Shown here one piece after another: positions 1 to 7,824 of a stretch of DNA of 46,045 nt. This DNA comes from CAYQQR01 sp964420035 (GTDB taxonomy: Bacteria > Bacteroidota > Bacteroidia > Bacteroidales > SM23-62). A program made the position numbers and the translations under genes. The first letter of the stretch is position 1; every line of letters starts with the position of its first letter. Below the pieces are notes generated by a model that worked only from the letters and a program-made list of their open reading frames with translations, was not told the origin of the DNA and did no database searches. The stretch spans positions 1-46,045 of the forward strand of contig CAYQQR010000035.1 in the NCBI GenBank assembly GCA_964420035.1, read 5' to 3'.

Positions 1-64
1 TTGAGACGATGAGACATTGAGACGATGAGACATTGAGACGATGAGACATTGAGACCCTGAGACA
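1..64. repeat. 16-bp tandem repeat at the left edge
   Basis: Four head-to-tail copies of the unit ttgagacgatgagaca occupy bases 1-64; the fourth has two changed bases (ccct in place of cgat). The same word family (GAGACAATGAGACA) forms the repeat at the extreme right edge of the window. This is non-coding microsatellite-like DNA. Confidence 0.9.
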
Positions 65-599
65 CACAGCAACAGCAGGCTCAGTTCAGTAGGAAGTTAG
101 TAGAAATAGCAGGTAGAAGGAATTCAGGGGCTAAGAGGTTGTCATGCGGTTGTTTTGAACCGCAAAGGACGCAAAGAAGGCGTGAAGGACGCGAAAAAAG
201 GTTGTCACACGATTGTCATACGGTTGTTTTTGTAGGTGAATATGAATTTCGGAAAACTCCGGAAAATTCAACCACCCCCCTTTTTGCTGGCGCGAAAAGT
301 ACCCCTCCCTGGGAAGGAGGGGAATTCGTAATTAATTGATAATCAATTTATCTCCCCCTCTCCACACGGTGGAGAGGGGGCCGGGGGGAGAGGAAAAAGA
401 ACAATAAAATGCTGGATAATAGAAAGGGCCGAGGGGGGAGGTGGTGTAGTGTGGACGCGAGATGCAGAAGTCTTTGCAAAAGAGCGGAAGAGCTGAAGAG
501 AATTCAGAATGATAATTACGGATTACGGATTACTGATTGCTGATTGAGCATGAGTATCGGGCATGAGTGTGATAATTAGCAACGCGCAATCCGTAATCC
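65..599. other. Gene-free region of degenerate intergenic repeats
   Basis: No convincing gene is present. A 66-codon open frame at 139-339 is made of low-complexity repeat words (aaccgcaaaggacgcaaag and similar) and has no recognisable protein features. The region holds two GC-rich hairpins (302-322 and 354-380) and, near 519-599, alternating copies of gattacggatt, including an inverted one (aatccgtaatcc), next to the mtaB stop codon. Confidence 0.6.
302..380. repeat. Two adjacent REP-like GC-rich hairpins
   Basis: The first hairpin pairs CCCCTCC (302-308) with GGAGGGG (316-322). The second pairs CCCCCTCTCCAC (354-365) with GTGGAGAGGGGG (369-380): a perfect 12-bp stem with a 3-nt loop. Neither is followed by a T-tract on the plus strand, so an extragenic palindromic repeat is a better description than a terminator. 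Confidence 0.6.
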
Positions 600-1886
600 T
601 TAGTTTATCTTTTCTCCGACCAAAATAGGTTCTTTCACCTTTTTTATCCCGGTTATACGAACCTTGTGAAACTCATTCCTTCCGGCACCGGGATCTTTGA
701 ATTCGACGGGCACATAATGTTCCCCGTAGCCTGAATTCAATCCGTTTTGTGATCTTTCAACAAGTACGGTTTGTTTCTTATCGATAAATGATTCCCTGTA
801 CCTTTTTTTGTTTTCTTCTGCAATATTTCTGATGATCCTGCTTCTCTCCGTTTTGACTTTTTCAGGCACCTGGTCCTTCATCCGGTCGGCCCGGGTTCCT
901 TTCCGCCGGGAATATTTGAAGGTATGTACATGACTGAATCCGGTGTCCTGGACCAACCGGCAGCTTTGTTCAAAATCCTCCGGACTTTCACCCGGAAAGC
1001 CCACGATGATGTCCGTTGTGAAATTGAAGTCCGGTTGTTTATTCCTGATGGTATCGATCATGTTCCTGTAGGATGCCAGGGTATACATACGCCTCATTTG
1101 CAGAAGGATCTTTTCCGAACCGCTCTGCAGGCAGAGGTGCAGGTGGGGGGTCATTCCGGGATGATCCAGCAGATCAATGAACTTTTGCCCGAATCCGTCC
1201 GGTTCCATGGATGAGATACGCAAGCGGAAGTCACCCTCCAGCTTTAGTATCATTTCTATAAGATCGTCGAAACGGGTATCCCCATAGTGGTAACGGCCTA
1301 TATTCACCCCGGTGATCACGATCTCCCTGTAGCCAAAATCCAAGACCTGCCTTATGTTTTCCATGATCTCCTTTACCGGGCGGCTGACCGCTCTTCCGCG
1401 CACATTGGGCACAATGCAAAAAGTGCAGAAATTGTCGCATCCGTCCTGGATCTTGATCAGGCTCCGGGTGTGAAAAGTCTCTTCAGCGGCCCGGTAAGCA
1501 AAAAGGTCCTTCTCCAGGCTTGCCGGGTCCACAATCTCCCCTTTATAATGGGCATCTATAATAGAAAACAATGAACTCTTGCGCTCATTATCGATCATGT
1601 AATCCACATCTTCCAGACCGTTCTTTCCGGCCGCGGGATTGTTTACCATGCATCCGGTGACCACGGTAAGGGCCCCGGGATTTTTTCCGGAGGCCTGGCG
1701 GATGATGTTCCTGGATTTACTGTCGCTCTGGTTTGTGACCGTGCAGGTATTCACCACGTAGACATCGGCATCCTCCTGAAAATCAACGAGCCGGTAACCG
1801 TTCTTGTGGAACCGGTTGGCGATGGCATCGGTCTCAAACTGGTTCAACCGGCACCCCAGGGTTTTAAAAGCAATCCGTTTTGTCAT
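600..1886 (-). CDS. mtaB: tRNA t6A37 C2-methylthiotransferase MtaB
   Basis: Radical-SAM methylthiotransferase that converts t6A37 to ms2t6A37 in ANN-decoding tRNAs. The 428-aa protein has the N-terminal UPF0004 domain with its cluster cysteines at about C12 (TLGCRLNQFE, typical of MtaB rather than MiaB), C48 (NTC) and C79. The radical-SAM CxxxCxxC is at C149/C153/C156, and a TRAM-like RNA-binding segment lies at the C-terminus. The ATG overlaps the stop of the upstream miaB-like gene by 4 bp (ATGA), which suggests translational coupling. Length and motif order are normal for the family. The stop codon lies against a repeat-rich spacer. Confidence 0.92.
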   Translation of the reverse strand: MTKRIAFKTLGCRLNQFETDAIANRFHKNGYRLVDFQEDADVYVVNTCTVTNQSDSKSRNIIRQASGKNPGALTVVTGCMVNNPAAGKNGLEDVDYMIDNERKSSLFSIIDAHYKGEIVDPASLEKDLFAYRAAEETFHTRSLIKIQDGCDNFCTFCIVPNVRGRAVSRPVKEIMENIRQVLDFGYREIVITGVNIGRYHYGDTRFDDLIEMILKLEGDFRLRISSMEPDGFGQKFIDLLDHPGMTPHLHLCLQSGSEKILLQMRRMYTLASYRNMIDTIRNKQPDFNFTTDIIVGFPGESPEDFEQSCRLVQDTGFSHVHTFKYSRRKGTRADRMKDQVPEKVKTERSRIIRNIAEENKKRYRESFIDKKQTVLVERSQNGLNSGYGEHYVPVEFKDPGAGRNEFHKVRITGIKKVKEPILVGEKIN

Positions 1887-3370
1887 GAGCTCACGGCCTC
1901 CTTCCTTTCGGCAATACCTGCCAATTCACCTTCTATGGAGAGTTCCGCTGCCGAAGTGATCTTCAGGTCTGCAAACCGGCCTATCAGGGAGCGGTCGGTA
2001 TGGGGGAAGCGGACGACGATCCTGCCCTCGGTATGCCCGGTCAGGTAAAAGCCTTTCCGGGCTTTTCCCGTGACCAGCACTTTGAGGGTTTTGCCTATCA
2101 AACTTTGGTTGTAAGCATAGCTGTGCTCCTGGAGCTTATCGTTCAGCCGGTGGAACCTTTCCTTTTTAACTGAAGCAGGGACATCATCGGCCCAGCGGGA
2201 GCTGGCCGCGCCGGGGCGCGGACTGTATTGGGCAATGTAGGCCATATTGTATTTGAACTCATCCATCAGGTCCAGGGTGTTCCGGAACTGTTCTTCTGAC
2301 TCTCCGGTGAATCCGACAATGATATCCGTGAACAAGGTGGCCCGGGGGATCAGGCGGCGTATGCTGTGCACGATCTCCCTGTATTTCTGAATGGAATGCT
2401 TCCGGTTCATCCGGATGAGCACTTTATCGTCGCCCGACTGTACCGGTAAATGGACCTGTTTGGCCAGGCAGGGGTAGCGGGCAATCATCTTGATCACTTC
2501 ATCGGTCATATCCCGGGGGTGCGGGGAAGTAAAGTAGAGCCAGAATTCCTGGCCCATCTGCGCTCCCAGTTCACCGATACGGCGCAACAATTCCGGGAAG
2601 CTGATCTCATTTCCCCGTTTGTCCAGTCCGTAGGAATTGACATTCTGACCCAGGAGGGTGATCGATTTATATCCCTGCTCCACCAGTGTTCTGACCTCGT
2701 TGATTATCTCCCCGGAGAGTCTGGATACTTCCCTTCCGCGGGTATAGGGAACGGCACAGAAAGTGCAGAACTTGTCGCAGCCGTTTTGTATGGGAACGAA
2801 AGCTTCGAAGCCCGACTCATAATGAGGCTCAATACGCCAGAAGGAGCGGATATCCCTGTGTGGCGTCCCGGCCGGATCCAGGATCAGTGCCTCCTGGTTT
2901 AAGGTTTTGTTTTGCCGTACCAGTTCCACCAGTTTAAAAGCCCCTTCCTCTTTTAGGGATCCTCCTTGTTCAGGCTTAAGTTCCGGACGTTCACTTTCGG
3001 GTGGATGAACGCTCATGGGAGAAGTGACCCCGTACTGGCGGATCATATTTTCCAGTTCCGGTAGTTCTTCTATGGTAAAGACCAGGTCGAAGAGTTTCAG
3101 GAATTTTTTTTTATCGGCAGGCAGTATGCAGCCTGTAAGAAAGCTTATAAGATTCTTTTTATCTTTCCACCGGTTCCATTTGTGGATGCGGGTGTAGACC
3201 TTGTCGATGGCTTTTTGACGTACCGAACAAGCCACGATCCCCAGCAGGCTGGCTTCCTCCTCCCTGCCGGTCCATGTAAATCCCATGTGCTCCAGGACCG
3301 TCCTGACCCTTTCGCTGTCGGAATAGTTCATCTGGCATCCCAGTACAAGGGTATGATATTTCATTCTCAA
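1883..3370 (-). CDS. miaB: MiaB-like tRNA methylthiotransferase
   Basis: Predicted to add the 2-methylthio group to i6A37 of UNN-decoding tRNAs. The N-terminal GCQMNYSDSE box (C12) is the MiaB signature, further cluster cysteines are C48 and C81, the radical-SAM CxxxCxxC is C198/C202/C205, and a TRAM domain ends the protein. Two oddities are visible. The usual NTC tripeptide around the second cysteine reads VAC. The linker between the UPF0004 and radical-SAM domains (about residues 115-190) is long and contains an unfamiliar charged stretch. At 495 aa it is longer than common MiaB proteins (about 440-475). It could therefore be a divergent paralogue whose tRNA target differs; a second canonical miaB elsewhere in the genome cannot be excluded. 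Confidence 0.82.
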   Translation of the reverse strand: MRMKYHTLVLGCQMNYSDSERVRTVLEHMGFTWTGREEEASLLGIVACSVRQKAIDKVYTRIHKWNRWKDKKNLISFLTGCILPADKKKFLKLFDLVFTIEELPELENMIRQYGVTSPMSVHPPESERPELKPEQGGSLKEEGAFKLVELVRQNKTLNQEALILDPAGTPHRDIRSFWRIEPHYESGFEAFVPIQNGCDKFCTFCAVPYTRGREVSRLSGEIINEVRTLVEQGYKSITLLGQNVNSYGLDKRGNEISFPELLRRIGELGAQMGQEFWLYFTSPHPRDMTDEVIKMIARYPCLAKQVHLPVQSGDDKVLIRMNRKHSIQKYREIVHSIRRLIPRATLFTDIIVGFTGESEEQFRNTLDLMDEFKYNMAYIAQYSPRPGAASSRWADDVPASVKKERFHRLNDKLQEHSYAYNQSLIGKTLKVLVTGKARKGFYLTGHTEGRIVVRFPHTDRSLIGRFADLKITSAAELSIEGELAGIAERKEAVSS

Positions 3371-3393
3371 CCTTCTCTGTCAATTCAAGCCTA

Positions 3394-3401
3394 CAAAATT
3401 A
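3394..3401 (-). promoter_or_regulatory. Possible Bacteroidota -7 element for miaB-mtaB
   Basis: The minus strand reads TAATTTTG, an exact match to the Bacteroidota -7 consensus TAnnTTTG, about 24 bp before the miaB start codon. No clear -33 TTTG is found at the expected distance, so confidence is limited. Confidence 0.4.
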
Positions 3402-3433
3402 ACGAAAAGGATGAAAATATCCGATTTGAGAAG

Positions 3434-3524
3434 TTCGAAATCCGAAATCAGAAATTCTAATTTTCGATATACCAACTATGAAGTAAAAGCTAACTACTGG
3501 TTGTTTCGAATTTCGGATTTCGAA
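3434..3524. repeat. 15-bp perfect inverted repeat in the miaB/DHOD-like gap
   Basis: TTCGAAATCCGAAAT (3434-3448) is the exact reverse complement of ATTTCGGATTTCGAA (3510-3524), with 61 nt between the arms. The words belong to the gaaatccgaaattc family of degenerate intergenic repeats. It lies at the end of the hox operon, before the miaB promoter, and could act as a weak terminator stem, but no U-tract follows it. Confidence 0.6.
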
Positions 3525-3534
3525 TTTATACAGT

Positions 3535-4512
3535 TTATAACCCGAAACTTCGCTTCATAAACTGCACTCTTTCCATCTCGGCCCTGAATTCCGGCTTGGT
3601 GGCCATTTTTCCGCGAAAATCGTCGAGACTTTTGAAGTTCTTTTTCTCCATCCAGGTCCTGGTATCGTTCACCATTTTTTCAAGGTGCCTCAGTCCGTTC
3701 TCGTAAAGAGCCGATACAGACTGTACTGCGGTGGCACCTGCCAGGATCATCTTGATGGCCGCTTCGGCATCATGAATGCCGGTTGAGGCCACCAGGTCGC
3801 AATCCACCTGGTTGGACAGGAGTGCGATCCAGCGCAGGGGAATATGTTGTTCCGCGGGAGCGCTGTAATTCTTGTCGGTAAGGATCTTCATTTCATCGAT
3901 ATCGATATCCGGGGTATAGAACCTGTTAAAAAGTATCACGCCCTCAACACCCGATTTGGATATCTCCAGCAGGGTGCGGGCCAGGTTGGTAAAATAATAT
4001 CCCAGTTTGACGGATACGGGGATATTGACGTTTCTCTTGACCTTCCGGATAACCTCGAGGTAGACCTCTTCTTCATTGGAGTTATGTTCATCGGTTATGC
4101 CGGGAGGTATATAGATGTTTATCTCCAGGGCATCGGCACCGGCCTTTTCCACCTTTTTTGCATAATGGGTCCAGCGGTCGGCCGAAAGGCAATTGATGCT
4201 GGCGATCACGGGTATGTTCACCGATTCTTTGACCTCTTTGACCAGCTCCAGGTATTGATTGACATTATGTTCCCCCGATATACCCTTGACGAATTCCGTA
4301 GCTTCGGGGTACCAGTAATACATGTCGTTATCCTGGAGCTTGGAATTGATCTCCTGGAGGATCTGTTCTTCAAAAAGCGATTTGAGCACCACGGCTCCTG
4401 CACCGTAGTCTTCACATTTTTTTGTATTATTTGCATTGGCTGTTAAATCGGAACTTCCCACGATGAATGGGGTGGGCATATCCAGACCGAGGTAGGAGGT
4501 ATTCAAATTCAT
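3535..4512 (-). CDS. Dihydroorotate dehydrogenase-like FMN flavoprotein
   Basis: A 325-aa TIM-barrel protein of the DHOD-like group. Barrel strands are recognisable in IPVIASINCLS (about 100-110), ALEINIYIPPG (128-138), VSVKLGYYF (about 166-174) and the FMN-phosphate-type segment VASTGIHDAEAAIKMILAGA near residues 240-260. In true class 1 dihydroorotate dehydrogenases the strand-4 loop reads NxSCPN and carries the catalytic Cys; here it reads NIYIPP, and the substrate-binding NSMGLPN loop is not apparent. Orotate chemistry is therefore unlikely and the substrate is unknown. It is the last gene of the rex-hoxFUYH-protease operon, 24 bp after the protease, which suggests a redox role tied to the NAD-linked hydrogenase. 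That link is inference. Confidence 0.75.
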   Translation of the reverse strand: MNLNTSYLGLDMPTPFIVGSSDLTANANNTKKCEDYGAGAVVLKSLFEEQILQEINSKLQDNDMYYWYPEATEFVKGISGEHNVNQYLELVKEVKESVNIPVIASINCLSADRWTHYAKKVEKAGADALEINIYIPPGITDEHNSNEEEVYLEVIRKVKRNVNIPVSVKLGYYFTNLARTLLEISKSGVEGVILFNRFYTPDIDIDEMKILTDKNYSAPAEQHIPLRWIALLSNQVDCDLVASTGIHDAEAAIKMILAGATAVQSVSALYENGLRHLEKMVNDTRTWMEKKNFKSLDDFRGKMATKPEFRAEMERVQFMKRSFGL

Positions 4513-4536
4513 AGGGTATTTATTTTGCAGGTTTAT

Positions 4537-5055
4537 TCATTTTGTTTTGATATCCCCGGATTCTGCCACAGAATCCAGGTAGGTTTTCAGGGACTTATCT
4601 TTATCCATAACCTGAACCACAGACAGAAAAGTTTTTTTCAGGTTTTTTTCCGCTTCTGGACTGAGCCCCTCTTTAAATTCCCACTCGTATCCCCTGATGT
4701 GAATGAGATAGGAGGGGGGCGCTTTTTCAAAAACCTTGAGGCAGAGGGCAACCACAAAGGCCGGGGAAGCGGCATGCAGGGTGAATTCTGCTTTTCCTTC
4801 ATCCGGCTCCACCCGGCTCACGGTAAATCCGTTCAGCTCCTCTGTTGAGGCATCTACAAATACCACCAGGTCTTTATCCTTGATGTTCATGGCATCCTCG
4901 ATGTTAAGCTGGTAGTTGCTTTCTGTCTCGATCCAATCCACCTTGTTTGCCGCGGCCCAGCTTTCCAACATTTCAATGAACCGGTTTCCCAGTCCGTCGT
5001 CCTGCCTGCCTGGATTCCCGTAACCATAAAACAGAACTGTCCCTTTTTGTCCCAC
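4537..5055 (-). CDS. hoxW: [NiFe] hydrogenase maturation endopeptidase, Hox-specific
   Basis: A 172-aa protease of the HycI/HybD/HoxW family. After nickel insertion it removes the C-terminal tail of the large subunit so the active site can close. The GNPGRQDDGLG motif near residues 13-23 holds the first Ni-sensing acidic residue (D19 or D20). D68 (VFVDAS) and H94 (LHAASP) match the other two Ni-contacting positions of the family. It starts 10 bp after the hoxH stop, so its substrate should be that HoxH, whose predicted tail after His459 is 24 residues. The symbol is assigned by position and family, not by a subtype-specific motif. Confidence 0.85.
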   Translation of the reverse strand: MGQKGTVLFYGYGNPGRQDDGLGNRFIEMLESWAAANKVDWIETESNYQLNIEDAMNIKDKDLVVFVDASTEELNGFTVSRVEPDEGKAEFTLHAASPAFVVALCLKVFEKAPPSYLIHIRGYEWEFKEGLSPEAEKNLKKTFLSVVQVMDKDKSLKTYLDSVAESGDIKTK

Positions 5056-5065
5056 TTTTCAGGTT

Positions 5066-6517
5066 TCAGGTCCTTTTGTGATCCAGCAATTCATCCTTGT
5101 CATTGTACAACGAGATCTCGAGGGGCATCTGGCCCAGGGCGTGGGTGGCACAGCTCAGGCAGGGATCATAGGCCCGAATGGCGACTTCCACGGCATTCAG
5201 CATGGGTTCGCTGATCTCTTTCTGTCCGGTGAGTTGTTTCTCGGCCACCTGTCTTACCGCCTCGTTCATGGGCTGGTTGTTATTGGTGGTGGAGACGATC
5301 AGGTTACACATGGTGATCTGGTCGCGTTCATTGATCTTATAATGATGGAAAAGCGTACCCCTCGGAGCCTCCAGTAATCCGATCCCCTCGTCGGTTTTGT
5401 TCCCCTTGGTAACCAGTTCTCCTTGCATCAGGTCGGGATCCCGGAGCAGTTCTTTCATCATCTCGGCTGAATGCAGTATCTCGATGAGCCTGGCCCAGTG
5501 CTGGTGCATGGATTTGCTGCTGGGTTTGCCCTTGTTGTATTTTTTGAATTCCTCATGCTCTTTCTGAGCCAAGGGGGTAGGGATGAAGTCTGCTGTATTC
5601 ACCCTGGCCAGCGGACCCACGGTGTACCAGCCGTCCTTCTTGCCATATTCGAGGAGGTAGGGGAACTTCATATAACTCCAGCTCCGTACTTCCTCACCGA
5701 TATATTTCAGATAATCCTGGTAGTCAACATCATGCAGGATCTTCTTGCCTTCACTGTCCACGGCCCTGAGCACGCCATGGTACAGGTCCATGGCACCGTC
5801 TTTTCGCACCAGGCTGAGGTGGTTTGAAGGAAAGGCTGCAAAACTATCGATGAGGTCCTTGTTCTTTTTATGATAATCCTTGAAAAACTCCAGGGCTCCC
5901 AGCGACCATTCGATCATCTTGTCGGCATTGACGGGATCATCCCCTTCCAGGAGCATTTTTTTATCTTCTTCGCTCAGGTGTTTGTTTATACCCCCGGGGA
6001 TGGCACCGGTTCCGTGTATTTTCTTTCCGGCCGTGGCACGTATGACTTCCTGGCCGAACTTGCGCATCATAACCCCCTGTACTGCCAGGTCTTTGTTCTC
6101 CATGGCCACCCCGATGATGTTTCTTTTGGCTACATCACCGTCGATGCCGAAGATCAGGTCGGGAGAGGCGAGGTGGAAAAAGTGCAGGGAGTGTGACTGG
6201 AAGATCTGGCCATAATGCATCAGGCGGCGCATCTTTTCCCCTGCAGGGGTAAGTCCGTCACCGGTTCCGGCACCAACGATCACATCCAGGGCCTTGGCAG
6301 CTGCCAGGTGATGGGATACCGGGCAGATCCCGCAAAGGCGTTGCACCAGCACGGGCGCTTCCCAGTAGGGCCGTCCCTGTACAAATCTTTCAAAGCCCCG
6401 GAACTCGACAATGTGCAGGCGGGTTTGTGCAACATTGCCGGCATCGTCCAGGTGAATGGTTACTTTGCCATGTCCTTCGACTCTGGTGACCGGTTCAATG
6501 GTTATCTTTCTTGGCAT
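5066..6517 (-). CDS. hoxH: NAD-linked [NiFe] hydrogenase large subunit HoxH
   Basis: Catalytic subunit that carries the Ni-Fe(CN)2CO centre. The two cysteine pairs that bind nickel are C62/C65 (RLCGICPVSHH) and C453/C456 (DPCLSCATH). The L2 box DPCLSCATHALGQMP is the type found in soluble bidirectional group 3d enzymes such as HoxH. Cleavage is expected after H459, removing 24 residues. At 483 aa it is close to known HoxH proteins (about 480-490). It follows hoxY by 16 bp in the rex-hoxFUYH operon. With HoxY it forms the hydrogenase module that takes electrons from, or delivers them to, the HoxFU diaphorase. Confidence 0.95.
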   Translation of the reverse strand: MPRKITIEPVTRVEGHGKVTIHLDDAGNVAQTRLHIVEFRGFERFVQGRPYWEAPVLVQRLCGICPVSHHLAAAKALDVIVGAGTGDGLTPAGEKMRRLMHYGQIFQSHSLHFFHLASPDLIFGIDGDVAKRNIIGVAMENKDLAVQGVMMRKFGQEVIRATAGKKIHGTGAIPGGINKHLSEEDKKMLLEGDDPVNADKMIEWSLGALEFFKDYHKKNKDLIDSFAAFPSNHLSLVRKDGAMDLYHGVLRAVDSEGKKILHDVDYQDYLKYIGEEVRSWSYMKFPYLLEYGKKDGWYTVGPLARVNTADFIPTPLAQKEHEEFKKYNKGKPSSKSMHQHWARLIEILHSAEMMKELLRDPDLMQGELVTKGNKTDEGIGLLEAPRGTLFHHYKINERDQITMCNLIVSTTNNNQPMNEAVRQVAEKQLTGQKEISEPMLNAVEVAIRAYDPCLSCATHALGQMPLEISLYNDKDELLDHKRT

Positions 6518-6533
6518 GTTATCTTGTTTTTTA

Positions 6534-7082
6534 TTAGTCGAATTTTATTACTTCATAGGGTAATTCTATCTCGCTGCCCTTTATTAACGCCACCAGGGTA
6601 TCCCAGATGAGATCGGCGCGCGGTGGACAACCGGGCAGGAAATAATCCATTTTTACAATTTCATGGCAGGGATAAACCTTGTCGGTGAGCATCGGCAATT
6701 CTTCATCATTGGGAATGATGGCCTCATGGTTTTCTTTCACGCTGGGGCCCAGCAGGTAAGCTTCACGCAGGCATTCCTTGATGGGGATCCCGTTCCTGAG
6801 GGCCGGCAGACCGCCCATGATGGCACATTCACCAAGGGATACCAGTATCCTGCAGTTTTTCCTGAAATCCCTCAATACTTCAACATTTTCACTGTTGCAG
6901 CATCCTCCTTCTATCAGTCCTATGTCGCACATCTTTGTAAAATGCTTGATGTCGTTAATAGGTGACTTATTGAATTCAACCAGTTCAATGAGCTGGAGTA
7001 TCCTTTCATCGATATCCAGGAGGGACATATGGCAGCCGAAACATCCGGCCAATGATATGGTTGCTACTACTGGTTTGCTCAT
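6534..7082 (-). CDS. hoxY: NAD-linked [NiFe] hydrogenase small subunit HoxY
   Basis: A 182-aa small subunit with ligands for a single proximal [4Fe-4S] cluster: CFGC (about C14/C17), a GGCC pair near residue 60, GEC near 85 and GCPP near 150. The short form, without a Tat signal and without medial or distal cluster domains, is typical of cytoplasmic HoxY-type subunits and unlike the 335-aa small subunit in the second operon. It passes electrons between the HoxH active site and HoxU. Spacing is 18 bp from hoxU and 16 bp to hoxH. Confidence 0.93.
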   Translation of the reverse strand: MSKPVVATISLAGCFGCHMSLLDIDERILQLIELVEFNKSPINDIKHFTKMCDIGLIEGGCCNSENVEVLRDFRKNCRILVSLGECAIMGGLPALRNGIPIKECLREAYLLGPSVKENHEAIIPNDEELPMLTDKVYPCHEIVKMDYFLPGCPPRADLIWDTLVALIKGSEIELPYEVIKFD

Positions 7083-7100
7083 TATCCTCTTGTTTAGTTG

Positions 7101-7811
7101 TTATTTTTTTGATTCTTCTATTTCGCTTCCAATGGGTTTGTTATCGTACTTCCGTGTACCGATGGGTTCGTCGAAACCTTTTTCACGCACCAGGATGGAA
7201 CCAACCGGACAGATGTCCATGGCTTCACGGGCTTTTTCATCTGTCATCCGGGCACCCAGTTCCGGGTCGACCACCACCAGGGCCCGGTTCCCTCTCTTTT
7301 TATAGGCAAAAATGCTTTTTCCGTCTTCTGTCTTGATGCCACGGATGCAGCGTTTGCACAGGATACAGCGGTTTTGTTCCTTGATGATCTTCGGACTGGA
7401 AGCATCCACATCTTTCTGGGGGAACATGAAGGGATACCTGGGCACCATCATTTTGAAACGATAGGCCAGGGCCTGCAATTCACAGTTCCCGCTCTTTTCG
7501 CAGGCGGGGCAAAAATGATTGCCTGACACAAAAAGCAATTCGATGATGGATTTTCTCAGATCGCTGAGTTCATCAATATTGTTCTCAATGGTCATGCCCT
7601 CATGAACGGGTGTTGTACAGGCGGTCATAAGCCGGCCGTTTACCTTGACCGTGCATATCCTGCAGCCTCCTTTGGGCTTAAGACCGGTGTAATTGCATAA
7701 GGTTGGGATGTAGATGCCATTTTCCTTAGCTGCATCAACCAGGTAATCACCTTCGCGGGCTTTACATTCTTTGCCGTCTATGGTAAAAGTTATGGTTTTT
7801 GACATTGTCAT
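7101..7811 (-). CDS. hoxU: Diaphorase Fe-S subunit HoxU
   Basis: A 236-aa protein equivalent to the N-terminus of complex I NuoG. A plant-type [2Fe-2S] domain is present (C39, C50, C53, C65, with GGCRIC). It is followed by the His-Cys3 ligand set of a [4Fe-4S] cluster (NHFCPACEKSGNC, about residues 102-114) and a CILCKRC ferredoxin motif with a later CPVG. It links HoxF to HoxY. Length fits HoxU of the HoxFUYH enzymes (about 234 aa). Two ATG codons six bases apart (7811 and 7805) are both possible starts; the second gives MSKTITFTIDG. Confidence 0.93.
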   Translation of the reverse strand: MTMSKTITFTIDGKECKAREGDYLVDAAKENGIYIPTLCNYTGLKPKGGCRICTVKVNGRLMTACTTPVHEGMTIENNIDELSDLRKSIIELLFVSGNHFCPACEKSGNCELQALAYRFKMMVPRYPFMFPQKDVDASSPKIIKEQNRCILCKRCIRGIKTEDGKSIFAYKKRGNRALVVVDPELGARMTDEKAREAMDICPVGSILVREKGFDEPIGTRKYDNKPIGSEIEESKK

Positions 7812-7824
7812 TGTTTTTTTTCGA

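Noticed and set aside
1..64. CRISPR-like array
   Set aside because: Copies are directly adjacent with no spacers, so it is a tandem repeat. No cas genes are present. The same applies to 42062-42139 and 45993-46045.
139..339. 66-codon open reading frame at the left end
   Set aside because: Its codons consist of widespread intergenic repeat words and pass through the 302-322 hairpin; no protein-like features.
3535..4512. Annotation as pyrD (pyrimidine synthesis)
   Set aside because: The catalytic cysteine and substrate loop of dihydroorotate dehydrogenase are missing and the gene sits in a hydrogenase operon.
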